DNA from: an uncultured Catenibacterium sp.
GTDB taxonomy: Bacteria > Bacillota_I > Bacilli_A > Erysipelotrichales > Coprobacillaceae
Assembly: GCA_900764725.1 (NCBI GenBank)
Contig: CAAFPB010000311.1
Location: 1 to 11,381 of the forward strand
Reading direction: 5' to 3'
DNA length: 11,381 nucleotides
The translations under genes and the position numbers were made by a program. This document shows positions 1 to 7,360 of the stretch, piece by piece. Each line of letters opens with the position of its first letter. Within the stretch, counting starts at the first letter, position 1. The notes under the pieces were generated by a model. That model was given only the letters and a program-made list of their open reading frames with translations. It did no database searches and was not told where the DNA came from.

Positions 1-77
1 AAGGAGTTAAGAAAAAAATTTGATTATATCTTAGCTAAATAGTTCCATGATATAATTAATACTAAGGAGGGTATATT
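1..77 (+). promoter_or_regulatory. Extended -10 promoter and leader of the tandem regulator genes
   Basis: A perfect TATAAT lies at 51-56 with TG at 48-49, giving an extended -10 (TGATATAAT). No good -35 is visible at 17 bp spacing, which is common for extended -10 promoters. The ribosome binding site AAGGAGG is at 64-70, seven bases before the ATG at 78, so the leader would be very short. Frame 1 is open from base 1 to a TAG at 40-42 and could be the tail of an upstream gene, but 13 codons are too few to identify anything. Confidence 0.6.
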
Positions 78-1526
78 ATGTCTTTATCAGAATTATTAAC
101 GTTTTATATTAATAAGAAGAAAACGAATATGACACAATTTGCACAATATCTAGGAATAGATCGTTCTACACTACATAAGATTATTAAAGGTCAAAGACCA
201 GCTACTAATGAAACAATAGTTAATAAAATGGCTCAATATCTATGTTTAAGTCATGAAGAAACTAAACAGCTATTAGAAGCTTATGAAATTGATACTACAG
301 GTGCTTTTATATTCTATCGTCGTAAACATATCCAAGATTTCTTTAAGGAAGCAGATCATGTATTAGATCATCATTATCAAATAACAGAACAGGTACAGGA
401 TGATCAAGCACTTGTAGATGATGTCTATACAGGAAGAATTAATGTAGAACATATACTCTATACTTTATATTCTTATGAATTAAGAGAAGAAGAACCTCAT
501 GTAAGAATCATGGAACAGCCTTATGAGATGTCTACACTATTTAATTCCTTTAATCATCTTTCATCAGATATGCCCATGACTCACTTATTCTATCTAGATA
601 ATTCACAGAAACAGACAAAGAATAATGAGTTCTATAATTTAAAGTGTTTAACTAATCTATTACCTGTTATTTTACGTAATAAGAATTATCATCCTTATTA
701 CTACTATAGTAATGTAGCTATCATGAATGAACATGATGTATTCTATCCTAATGTGATGATTACAACACGTTATGTATTTACTTATACAAATGATCATAGT
801 CAGGGAATACTTTATAAAGTACCTCAGATTGTGAATGCTTATAAAGAAAAGTTTGATGCTTATTTAAAAGAAGAAGAATGTTTTATGACACGTGATTCAT
901 GGACAAACTATCTCATAGATACACAGACATTCTTTGATACTCATGTTGTTACTACAGAACTTATGACAACACCATGTCCTACTTATGTATTTGAAGAAAG
1001 TGATCTTATTATTATGCGTAAAGCATTAAAAGACTTCTTTCCTAATAGAGAAGAATTTATTAAAGACTTCCAAAACTTTGAACATTATTGGAATCAAGAA
1101 TTCTATCCGCAGCATTCTGATATATTCAATATTATCTATACAGTACAAGGATTACGCTATACAACCAATACAGGTTATCTCCATGATATACCCCCAGAAC
1201 TATTTAACCCTCTCTCTTTAGAAGATAGACTACTATTAATCACAAAATGGAAAGAATTCTGTAAGAAGAACCCTCATATCGTGATGGCTGATATGCCTTA
1301 TCTATCTGAAACATCTACAACATACTTCCAGTTAAGTAATCAAGCATTCTATATCATTACATCAGATTCGACTGGTACACTTGCGAATATCTCTATTAAA
1401 GAAGTGACACTTGTAGACGCATTTAGTGATTTTATTGAGAATGTAGTCAAGAAGAATTCATATAGTAAAGAAGATGAAATGAGACTGATTGATGAATGTA
1501 TAGAAATGATCAAGAAGGAGATGTAG
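78..1526 (+). CDS. XRE-like helix-turn-helix regulator with large unassigned C-terminal domain (paralog 1)
   Basis: This 482 aa protein is predicted to be a cytoplasmic DNA-binding regulator. Residues about 5-65 look like an XRE/Cro-type HTH: FAQYLGIDRSTLHKIIKGQR (21-40) reads as helix, turn and recognition helix, followed by an LSHEETKQLLEAYEID stretch as in XRE domains. The remaining 400 residues match no family I can name; they are rich in Tyr, Phe and Asn (for example HPYYYYSN and NDHSQGILYK) and show no membrane segment or obvious TPR pattern. The start has a strong AAGGAGG site. The next gene is a full-length paralog beginning 4 bp after the stop, so the two are almost surely co-transcribed. 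The HTH call is confident; any regulon, ligand or partner is unknown. Confidence 0.85.
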   Translation: MSLSELLTFYINKKKTNMTQFAQYLGIDRSTLHKIIKGQRPATNETIVNKMAQYLCLSHEETKQLLEAYEIDTTGAFIFYRRKHIQDFFKEADHVLDHHYQITEQVQDDQALVDDVYTGRINVEHILYTLYSYELREEEPHVRIMEQPYEMSTLFNSFNHLSSDMPMTHLFYLDNSQKQTKNNEFYNLKCLTNLLPVILRNKNYHPYYYYSNVAIMNEHDVFYPNVMITTRYVFTYTNDHSQGILYKVPQIVNAYKEKFDAYLKEEECFMTRDSWTNYLIDTQTFFDTHVVTTELMTTPCPTYVFEESDLIIMRKALKDFFPNREEFIKDFQNFEHYWNQEFYPQHSDIFNIIYTVQGLRYTTNTGYLHDIPPELFNPLSLEDRLLLITKWKEFCKKNPHIVMADMPYLSETSTTYFQLSNQAFYIITSDSTGTLANISIKEVTLVDAFSDFIENVVKKNSYSKEDEMRLIDECIEMIKKEM

Positions 1527-1530
1527 CATA

Positions 1531-2913
1531 ATGTATGTATCTCAATTATTATCTGAATATATCAAGACTAAAAAAATAAATATTAAGAAGTGTGCAGAAT
1601 ACTTCCAGATAGATCGTTCTACTCTTTATAAGATTATTAGAGGAGAACGTAAGATACCAAGTCGTGATTTTATCCAACAAATCAGTCAATATCTCTATCT
1701 TACAAATGATGAAAAGAAAGAACTATTAGATGCCTATGAAATAGATAGGATAGGAGAGTTCCGTTACTATTGTCGTCAGCATGTCAGTTCATTCCTAAAG
1801 GAAGCCGCATTACTTGATAATCGTACTTTTAGAGTCAATGATCATTTAAATCCTATCTTAAAGACAGGACATTATACGAATAAATATGATGTAGAACATC
1901 TCTTATATGAATTATCTCTCTTAGAATGCAAAGAAAAAGACCCTCATATAAGGATCTTTGGTCAGCCTACTCATGCACTCTATTTATTAAGAATAGTCTC
2001 TTCTCATATACCTATTACGCATTTATTCTGTTTAAATAATACAAATGAACTAACAAAAGATAACCAGTTTTATAACTTAACTGTTCTTACTAATATCATG
2101 CCTTTAATTTTTAATAATGATCACTATAGTCCATATTATTACTATAATGAAATCAATGCGATTAATAACCATCTTTGTTTCTTTCCTAATATGATTCTTA
2201 CTCATAAGTATCTTCTTATTTATACAGCAGATCATTCAAATGGTATTCTTTATGAAAGAGGAGAAACGTATGATGCTTATGAAATACTATTTAATCAATA
2301 TTTAAAGGAAACAAAGTGCTTAATTAGTAATAAGGATGATAGAAGTAATGTGACAGAGAATATCAATTATATCCTCTATGCACCTCCTATTGGTGCTCTT
2401 TATCAAGAGGGTGATCCATTTCCAGTTTCTTTAAAAGATAATGATTTAACTGAATCCTTTAAGAAACATGCAGCACATTTAAAACAGTATTTAAAACATA
2501 ACAATGAACATCTAACTGGACTCTATACGCTCCAAGGATTACGACGTTTTGTGGATACTGGTTATACAACTGATTTTCCACAAAAATTCTATCACCCACT
2601 CACAATTGACGATAGAATCAAGATCTTACGTAGACTCAAAAACTTCATGAATAGCTGTTCTATACAGCTTGTAGATGTACCTGAATACTCTGATACATCC
2701 TTCTTAGTAATAGTTATGAACATGAATACACTCTTATTCCAAATTGTATCTGCACGTGGCACAGTCAAAACAATACAGCTTCATGAAGCAAGTCTTGTAA
2801 TGGCTTTTAATGACTATTATCAATATATAGTAGAAGAAAGATGTTTAAGTAAAGAAGACGCATTTGAAATCATTGATAGCTATATTACACAATTAAACAT
2901 ATTAAAAGAGTGA
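1531..2913 (+). CDS. XRE-like helix-turn-helix regulator with large unassigned C-terminal domain (paralog 2)
   Basis: This 460 aa protein is collinear with the preceding gene product. The HTH region (CAEYFQIDRSTLYKIIRGER, residues 21-40) and the DAYEID motif align without gaps. The rest matches in order: HLFCLNN with HLFYLDN, SPYYYYNE with HPYYYYSN, ILYERGE with ILYKVPQ, YTLQGLR with YTVQGLR, and a C-terminal SKEDA with SKEDE. The ribosome binding site AAGGAG (1514-1519) lies inside the last codons of the upstream gene, which supports translational linkage. The pair is best read as a tandem duplication that has diverged strongly, more in the C-terminal half than in the HTH, so the two may recognise similar DNA but different signals (inference). 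The stop codon sits inside the left arm of the terminator. Confidence 0.85.
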   Translation: MYVSQLLSEYIKTKKINIKKCAEYFQIDRSTLYKIIRGERKIPSRDFIQQISQYLYLTNDEKKELLDAYEIDRIGEFRYYCRQHVSSFLKEAALLDNRTFRVNDHLNPILKTGHYTNKYDVEHLLYELSLLECKEKDPHIRIFGQPTHALYLLRIVSSHIPITHLFCLNNTNELTKDNQFYNLTVLTNIMPLIFNNDHYSPYYYYNEINAINNHLCFFPNMILTHKYLLIYTADHSNGILYERGETYDAYEILFNQYLKETKCLISNKDDRSNVTENINYILYAPPIGALYQEGDPFPVSLKDNDLTESFKKHAAHLKQYLKHNNEHLTGLYTLQGLRRFVDTGYTTDFPQKFYHPLTIDDRIKILRRLKNFMNSCSIQLVDVPEYSDTSFLVIVMNMNTLLFQIVSARGTVKTIQLHEASLVMAFNDYYQYIVEERCLSKEDAFEIIDSYITQLNILKE

Positions 2914-2937
2914 ACATTTGAAGTTCACTCTTTTTTA
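2904..2937. terminator. Bidirectional terminator between the regulator pair and metG
   Basis: A perfect 12-bp stem, AAAAGAGTGAAC at 2904-2915 and GTTCACTCTTTT at 2923-2934, has a 7-base loop. It gives a T-run on the + strand (2931-2936) and, read from the other strand, a run of T from the A's at 2904-2907. The two transcription units converge here: the regulator stop is within the left arm and the metG stop is at 2940-2942. Confidence 0.9.
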
Positions 2938-2939
2938 TG

Positions 2940-4868
2940 TTAGCTGATTTTTGTACCTGCTGGTAAATCTGTTTCTAATACTTTAATAGATTTCTTAGTT
3001 GCACCTGCAAGAATCATACCCTGAGATTCTACACCTCTTAATTTAGCTGGTTTTAAATTCTTAACTACAATAACCTTCTTACCAGGCATGTCTTCTGGTG
3101 AATAACTATCTGCGATACCTGAAACAATCTGTCTTACTTCTCCACCGATATCAATCTGTGATACAAGTAAACGATCTGCTTTAGGATGCTTTTCACATTT
3201 CTTTACTTCACCAACAACTAATTCTACCTTAGCGAAATCATCAATAGTGATTTCTGGTGTTTCATCTTTCTTTTCTGGAACAACTGGCTTAGCAGGAGTT
3301 AACTTTTCTACCTGTTTAGCTACTTCTTTAGGATCTAATCTTGCGAATAATACTTCTGGATGATCAGTCACTTTAGTACCTGATTTATATGAACCAAAAG
3401 TATCTAACTTCATCATATCTCTTTCATCTGTATTAATCATATCTAAGATCTTCTTAGATGTACCAGGGATGAATGGTTCTAAGGCGATAGCTGAGAATCT
3501 GATTGCTTCTACAAGGTTATAAAGTACTGTCGCAAGACGATCTTTCTTAGTTTCATCCTTAGCAAGAGCCCAAGGCATAGTATCATCAATATACTTATTA
3601 GTACGTCTTAATAATACATAGATTTCATCTAATGCCTTCGCAAGCTTGAATTCATTTTCTAACTTAATAGTCTTTCCTGGCATTGCGAGTGCGATTGATT
3701 TTAATTCATCATCTACTGGTTCACATACATTTGTATTAGTAACAACACCATCAAAATATTTATTACACATTGCGATTGTTCTATTTACTAAGTTACCTAA
3801 GATATTAGCTAAATCACTATTAATACGTTCAACTAATAAGTCCCAAGTAATGGAACCATCGTTATCATATGGGATTTCATGTAATAAATAATATCTAACA
3901 GCATCTACACCAAATAGGTCTACTAAGTCATCTGCATAGATTACGTTACCTAAATGTTTAGACATCTTAGAATCACCCATTAATAACCAAGGATGACCAA
4001 ATACCTGTTTAGGTAAAGGTAAATCTAATGCCATTAAGATAATTGGCCAGTAAATAGTATGGAATCTTACGATATCCTTACCAATAACATGTACATCTGC
4101 AGGCCAGTATCTATCAAATAATGGATCACTATGACCATCTAAATCATAACCTAATCCAGTAATATAGTTAACTAATGCATCAATCCATACATATACAACA
4201 TGCTTAGGATCAAAGTCTACAGGGATGGACCAAGTAAATGATGTTCTTGATACACATAAATCCTGTAAACCTGGTTTTAAGAAGTTATTGACCATTTCAT
4301 TCTTTCTTGATTCAGGCTGAATGAATTCTGGATGATCATTATAATACTGCATTAAACGATCCTGATATTTAGATAATTTAAAGAAATAAGCTTCTTCTTT
4401 TGCATCATGAACTTCTCCACCACAGTCAGGACATTTACCATCTACTAACTGAGATTCTGTAAAGAATGATTCACATGCAGTACAGTATTTACCTTCATAA
4501 TGACCTAGATAGATATCACCTTTGTCATAAAGCTTCTTGAAGATCTTCTGTACCTGTTTTTCATGATATTCATCTGTAGTACGGATGAACTTATCATAAG
4601 TAACATCCATCATATCCCAGATACGTTTTACTTCTCCAGCAACTTTGTCTACATATTCCTTTGGTTCAATTCCAGCTTCTTTAGCCTTTAATTCAATTTT
4701 CTGTCCGTGTTCATCTGTACCTGTCTGAAAACGTACATTATAGCCTTGCTGTCTTTTAGCACGGCAGATTGCATCACTTAATACAATTTCATAAGTATTA
4801 CCAATATGAGGTTTACCTGAAGTATAAGTAATTGCGGTTGTTAAATAGAAATCTTTTGGATCTTTCAT
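2940..4868 (-). CDS. metG: Methionyl-tRNA synthetase with C-terminal tRNA-binding domain
   Basis: This class I synthetase (642 aa) charges tRNA-Met with methionine using ATP in the cytoplasm. The HIGH-type signature is HIGN at 21-24. A knuckle with Cys129, Cys132, Cys146 and Cys149 (CTAC...CPDC) fits the zinc-binding insertion. The KMSKS loop reads KMSKH at 301-305, with His in place of the usual last Ser. The anticodon-binding helical domain spans about 350-480, and a Lys/Pro-rich linker (about 515-540) leads to an EMAP/Arc1p-like OB-fold tRNA-binding domain at 541-642 (RGVESQGMILAG), giving the two-domain length usual in Bacillota. AGGAGGG lies just upstream of the ATG. The gene has its own promoter and a T-box leader, so expression should respond to uncharged tRNA-Met. 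Confidence 0.97.
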   Translation of the reverse strand: MKDPKDFYLTTAITYTSGKPHIGNTYEIVLSDAICRAKRQQGYNVRFQTGTDEHGQKIELKAKEAGIEPKEYVDKVAGEVKRIWDMMDVTYDKFIRTTDEYHEKQVQKIFKKLYDKGDIYLGHYEGKYCTACESFFTESQLVDGKCPDCGGEVHDAKEEAYFFKLSKYQDRLMQYYNDHPEFIQPESRKNEMVNNFLKPGLQDLCVSRTSFTWSIPVDFDPKHVVYVWIDALVNYITGLGYDLDGHSDPLFDRYWPADVHVIGKDIVRFHTIYWPIILMALDLPLPKQVFGHPWLLMGDSKMSKHLGNVIYADDLVDLFGVDAVRYYLLHEIPYDNDGSITWDLLVERINSDLANILGNLVNRTIAMCNKYFDGVVTNTNVCEPVDDELKSIALAMPGKTIKLENEFKLAKALDEIYVLLRRTNKYIDDTMPWALAKDETKKDRLATVLYNLVEAIRFSAIALEPFIPGTSKKILDMINTDERDMMKLDTFGSYKSGTKVTDHPEVLFARLDPKEVAKQVEKLTPAKPVVPEKKDETPEITIDDFAKVELVVGEVKKCEKHPKADRLLVSQIDIGGEVRQIVSGIADSYSPEDMPGKKVIVVKNLKPAKLRGVESQGMILAGATKKSIKVLETDLPAGTKIS

Positions 4869-4881
4869 ACTATCCCTCCTG

Positions 4882-5092
4882 AAAATAAAAAAACGTCCTT
4901 AATAAAGGACGAAATTATCGCGGTACCACCTTTTTTACACTTACGTGTCACTCAATCTCTTAACGCGAGTCACGGTTATCCCTATTAGAGATAACAGCTC
5001 CCAGACCATCTTTCTAAAGCTTCACACTTATTTACACCAGCCATAAGTTCTCTATGCATTTCACTTTAGTCTCTTCTGTTCATTGCTTTTAC
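4882..5092 (-). promoter_or_regulatory. T-box riboswitch (tRNA-Met responsive) upstream of metG
   Basis: Read on the - strand, this leader has the parts of a T-box. Stem I closes with AACAG (5080-5076) and CTGTT (4997-4993). A distal stem ACTTAT/ATAAGT (5048-5043 with 5031-5026) caps an AGAGA...GGCTGGTG apical region. The specifier position holds AUG (5009-5007) in GAAAGATGGTCTGGGAG, which matches methionine and the gene downstream. The conserved T-box GGTGGTACCGCG is at 4930-4919; its UGGU bulge can pair with the ACCA end of a tRNA with discriminator A, as tRNA-Met has. The terminator hairpin follows. In the known mechanism, uncharged tRNA stabilises the antiterminator and lets metG be transcribed. 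Confidence 0.95.
4887..4911 (-). terminator. Leader terminator of the metG T-box
   Basis: On the - strand, CGTCCTT (4911-4905) pairs with AAGGACG (4900-4894) over a 4-base loop and is followed by seven T's. The left arm overlaps the region just 3' of the T-box sequence, as needed for mutually exclusive terminator and antiterminator folds. The metG ribosome binding site and ATG follow directly. Confidence 0.92.
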
Positions 5093-5098
5093 TTTAAA

Positions 5099-5127
5099 AC
5101 TTTAACAAATTTCTACAACCTTGTCAA
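5099..5127 (-). promoter_or_regulatory. Promoter of the metG T-box transcript
   Basis: On the - strand there is a consensus -35 TTGACA (5127-5122), a 17-bp spacer and a -10 TAAAGT (5104-5099) preceded by a TG extension. This predicts a start near 5092, about a dozen bases before the stem I base of the T-box, so metG is not dependent on the upstream ATPase gene. Confidence 0.8.
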
Positions 5128-5183
5128 TGATAGGGTTGAAAGTCCTCACATTATAGGAGATAGGCGTGAATATTTTATAGGGA

Positions 5184-5230
5184 GGTTCACTTTCAAAAGT
5201 TGAACATTTTTAAAGTTTTGAAAGTGAACC
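5184..5230. repeat. Palindromic 33-bp repeat, copy 1 (3' side of the ATPase gene)
   Basis: The core (5191-5223) is TTTCAAAA, a 17-base asymmetric spacer, and TTTTGAAA. In this copy the arms extend outward to a perfect 15-bp inverted repeat (GGTTCACTTTCAAAA at 5184-5198 with its complement at 5216-5230). It lies 10 bases beyond the ATPase stop codon. It has no T-run in the direction of the ATPase gene, so it is not an ordinary terminator. Copies 2 and 3 share 29 of the 33 core bases with it, in the same orientation. Confidence 0.85.
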
Positions 5231-5240
5231 ATTAAAGAAT

Positions 5241-6437
5241 TTATTCTTCTAATAACCATTCCGCAATATCATAAATTATAATACCTTCATAGCTATACTT
5301 TGGATGTCTTGTTCTTGCAATAATCATTTTAGGATATGCATCTCGGATTTGTAGTAAAGGAGAATACTCTCTCTCAAAAGTTTCCTGTGCTGAGATATTA
5401 TCACTTACCTGAATATAGATTTTTTCACTACCTCTTTGAGCTACAAAGTCTATCTCTTTCTGATAAAGTTTTCCAACATATACATCATAACCACGGCGTA
5501 ATAGTTCAATACAAACCATATTTTCATACACTCTGCCATAATCCATATTTCTGCTACCTAAAATAGCATAGCGAATACCTGTATCACACAAATAGAACTT
5601 CTCAGAACTTTCCAAATATTTCTTACCGCGAATATCATATCTCTTAATATCATAGAAAACAAAAGCGCTACATAAGTATTTAATGTATTTACGTACTGTC
5701 ACATGACTTGTAGCTACATTATTCGCAGTTAAAAGCTGACTTACCTTATTTGGAGAAGTTAAATTACTAATATTATCCATCAAGAATTCACTTAGTCTTT
5801 GTAATACGGTTGTATCAGGTAAAGCATACTTCTGAACTAGATTTCTTGTCACAATCGTTTCATAGACTTCCTTAATATAGGTAATCCTATCCCTATCATT
5901 TGGATACAAATACGATCCTGCCAAACCACCTTTAAAAGAGTATTCATCAAAAAGCTTATCCTTATCACTTACATCACTATAATATTCACAATATTCTTGA
6001 AAACTGAATGGAAATACATGTATTTCAATATATCGTCCCGTAAAGAGAGTTGCTAGATCTGCACTTAATAAAAATGCATTAGAGCCAGTTATATAGATGT
6101 CATACTTTCCTTTAGAATAAAGACTGTTAATAGCCAACTCAAACTTTGGGCACATCTGAACTTCATCTACAAAGAGATAATTCATTTTACCTGCCACATA
6201 ATGTTGTTCCACATAAGAATGAAGAGCATGATATTCCTTAATTTCTTCAAACTCTAAATCCATAAAATCAATAAAGATTATATTGATATCATCATAGTTT
6301 GTTTTTAAATATTCAATATATGCCTGCATTAGTTTAGATTTTCCAGAACGACGAATACCAGTAATGATTTTGATATCCGGTGTATCCTTTAATTCAATGA
6401 TCCTGTTGAGATAGTTTTTTCTCACAATCGATTTCAT
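5241..6437 (-). CDS. AAA_14 / DUF4143-type ATP-binding protein
   Basis: This 398 aa protein belongs to the widespread ATPase group with an N-terminal AAA_14 P-loop domain and a C-terminal DUF4143 nuclease-like fold; its biological role is not established. Visible motifs are Walker A GIRRSGKS (27-34), Walker B YLFVDEVQ (87-94), a sensor-like YITGSNA (115-121) and TGRY (133-136). A winged-helix-like linker follows (about 225-262), then the C-terminal domain with YENM, KEIDFVAQRG and IYIQVS (about 303-345). I chose the ATG at 6437 over a TTG 18 bases upstream: MKSIVRKNYL is the usual family start, the TTG has no ribosome binding site, and GTGGGTGAG precedes the ATG. The gene is bracketed by 33-bp palindromic repeats, which suggests an acquired or mobile cassette (inference). 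Confidence 0.9.
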   Translation of the reverse strand: MKSIVRKNYLNRIIELKDTPDIKIITGIRRSGKSKLMQAYIEYLKTNYDDINIIFIDFMDLEFEEIKEYHALHSYVEQHYVAGKMNYLFVDEVQMCPKFELAINSLYSKGKYDIYITGSNAFLLSADLATLFTGRYIEIHVFPFSFQEYCEYYSDVSDKDKLFDEYSFKGGLAGSYLYPNDRDRITYIKEVYETIVTRNLVQKYALPDTTVLQRLSEFLMDNISNLTSPNKVSQLLTANNVATSHVTVRKYIKYLCSAFVFYDIKRYDIRGKKYLESSEKFYLCDTGIRYAILGSRNMDYGRVYENMVCIELLRRGYDVYVGKLYQKEIDFVAQRGSEKIYIQVSDNISAQETFEREYSPLLQIRDAYPKMIIARTRHPKYSYEGIIIYDIAEWLLEE

Positions 6438-6449
6438 ATACTCACCCAC

Positions 6450-6482
6450 TTTCAAAAGTTTAAATTTTTTATAGTTTTGAAA
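6450..6482. repeat. Palindromic 33-bp repeat, copy 2 (5' leader of the ATPase gene)
   Basis: TTTCAAAA (6450-6457) and TTTTGAAA (6475-6482) flank a 17-base spacer, the same architecture and orientation as copy 1, with 29 of 33 bases identical. It ends 12 bases upstream of the ATPase ATG and lies downstream of the predicted -10, so it would be transcribed as part of the ATPase 5' leader and sits where an operator or leader hairpin could control the gene. Confidence 0.85.
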
Positions 6483-6498
6483 CTAAACCACTACACTT

Positions 6499-6527
6499 AT
6501 TATACTGTTCTAAAACAGCATGAACAA
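6499..6527 (-). promoter_or_regulatory. Probable promoter of the ATPase gene
   Basis: On the - strand a perfect TATAAT lies at 6504-6499 with a weak -35 (TTGTTC, 6527-6522) at 17-bp spacing. The predicted start is near 6492, between repeat copies 2 and 3, so one repeat would be upstream of the promoter and one in the transcribed leader. Confidence 0.55.
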
Positions 6528-6535
6528 GATACCAC

Positions 6536-6568
6536 TTTCAAAAATGAAATATTTTTAAAGTTTTGAAA
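6536..6568. repeat. Palindromic 33-bp repeat, copy 3 (between the divergent genes)
   Basis: TTTCAAAA (6536-6543) and TTTTGAAA (6561-6568) again flank exactly 17 bases. It shares 29 of 33 bases with copy 1 and 27 with copy 2, in the same orientation. It starts 86 bp from copy 2 and lies 42 bp upstream of the -35 box of the divergent DUF6088-like gene. Confidence 0.85.
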
Positions 6569-6610
6569 CGGTAATAAAAAATAAATGTTTTAAGTAAATT
6601 TATATTCTAC

Positions 6611-6638
6611 TTGACACATTATATATATGATTTACGAT
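6611..6638 (+). promoter_or_regulatory. Probable promoter of the DUF6088-like gene
   Basis: A consensus TTGACA (6611-6616) is followed after 16 bp by TACGAT (6633-6638). Initiation near 6645 would place the upstream in-frame ATG (6637) inside the -10 box, which supports the start at 6658. Confidence 0.5.
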
Positions 6639-6657
6639 GCCATTTTGGAGGTATCGT

Positions 6658-7360
6658 ATGAATAGTTACGCAAATTATATAAAGACAATAATTGAACAGG
6701 AACCTGAAAATAAACTTTTGGAAGCACGCACTTTATATAATCAATCATTCAGTACGATTCCTGAAATGACTTATTACAAAACATTAGAAAGAATGTGCAA
6801 AAAAGGTTCCCTTGTACATCTTACAAAAGGGTTATATTATAGACCAAAAAATACACGTTTTGGCACAGTTCCAATTAGTGAGAAGGACATTGTTGATCAT
6901 TATATACAAGATGATCAGGGAATTGTAGTTGGGTATAGACTTTATAATCAAAAAAGGTTTAACTACACAAATCAATAAACGTGTTGAGATTCTTTCATCT
7001 GCTGTACCAGGTAAAAAGAAAAATATTCAAAATGTCTATGTGATAAACATTAATATTCCTTTAACACCTGAAACAATTCCTATTATTGAAACTTTAGAGA
7101 TTCTTCAAAATTATAAGTCTATTGAAGATATCAATAACACTGCACTAGCTGCATATATGAAAGACTTCGCATTGCAGTATTCTGATGAAACGACTGTTTA
7201 TGTTCTTAAAAATAGAAAGTATAAGAAGTCAACTATCGCTTTTTTGGAATGTTTTCTGAATCACTTTCAGATTGAAAATACTTTGAATCAGTTCTTATCA
7301 CCATTCTCATCATATAATATTCCAGAAATGAGTGAATTCTATGGATCTGTACTTTCTTAA
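6658..7360 (+). pseudogene. DUF6088 / AbiEi-like winged-helix protein, broken by a 1-base insertion
   Basis: Two overlapping reading frames together make one protein of about 233 aa. The first (6658 to a TAA at 6976-6978) has an N-terminal winged-helix region with TYYKTLERMCKKGSLVHLTKG and GLYYRPK, then VVGYRLYNQ. The natural continuation, KGLTTQINKRVEILSS, lies in the +1 frame from 6956 to the stop at 7358-7360. The break is at a run of six A's (6950-6955); five A's would restore the frame. The start at 6658 has GGAGG six bases upstream. DUF6088/AbiEi-like proteins are usually antitoxin-type regulators paired with an AbiEii nucleotidyltransferase; none follows here, so this is an orphan. It may be a decayed gene, a sequencing error or a phase-variable tract. 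Family call is moderate; the frame break is clear. Confidence 0.75.

Noticed and set aside
3646..3891. 81-codon ORF on the + strand
   Set aside because: It lies wholly inside metG on the opposite strand, has no ribosome binding site and shows no protein-like motif.
5336..5566. 76-codon ORF on the + strand
   Set aside because: It is antisense to the C-terminal half of the ATPase gene, whose motifs are clear; low-complexity His/Leu/Tyr content is typical of a shadow frame.
6438..6455. TTG at 6455 as start of the ATPase
   Set aside because: It has no ribosome binding site and lies in the palindromic repeat; the ATG at 6437 gives the usual family N-terminus.
5184..6568. CRISPR array or CRISPR-like repeats
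   Set aside because: The three 33-bp copies are separated by 1.2 kb (with a gene between) and 53 bp rather than by regular spacers, and no cas gene is present.
6637..6657. Upstream ATG (MPFWRYR) as start of the DUF6088-like gene
   Set aside because: It overlaps the predicted -10 box and lacks a ribosome binding site, while the ATG at 6658 has GGAGG at good spacing.
6949..6957. Programmed -1 ribosomal frameshift at the A6 run
   Set aside because: The downstream frame needed is +1 (or -2). A -1 shift reads AAG GTT TAA and stops at once, so the usual A-AAA-AAG mechanism cannot join the two halves.
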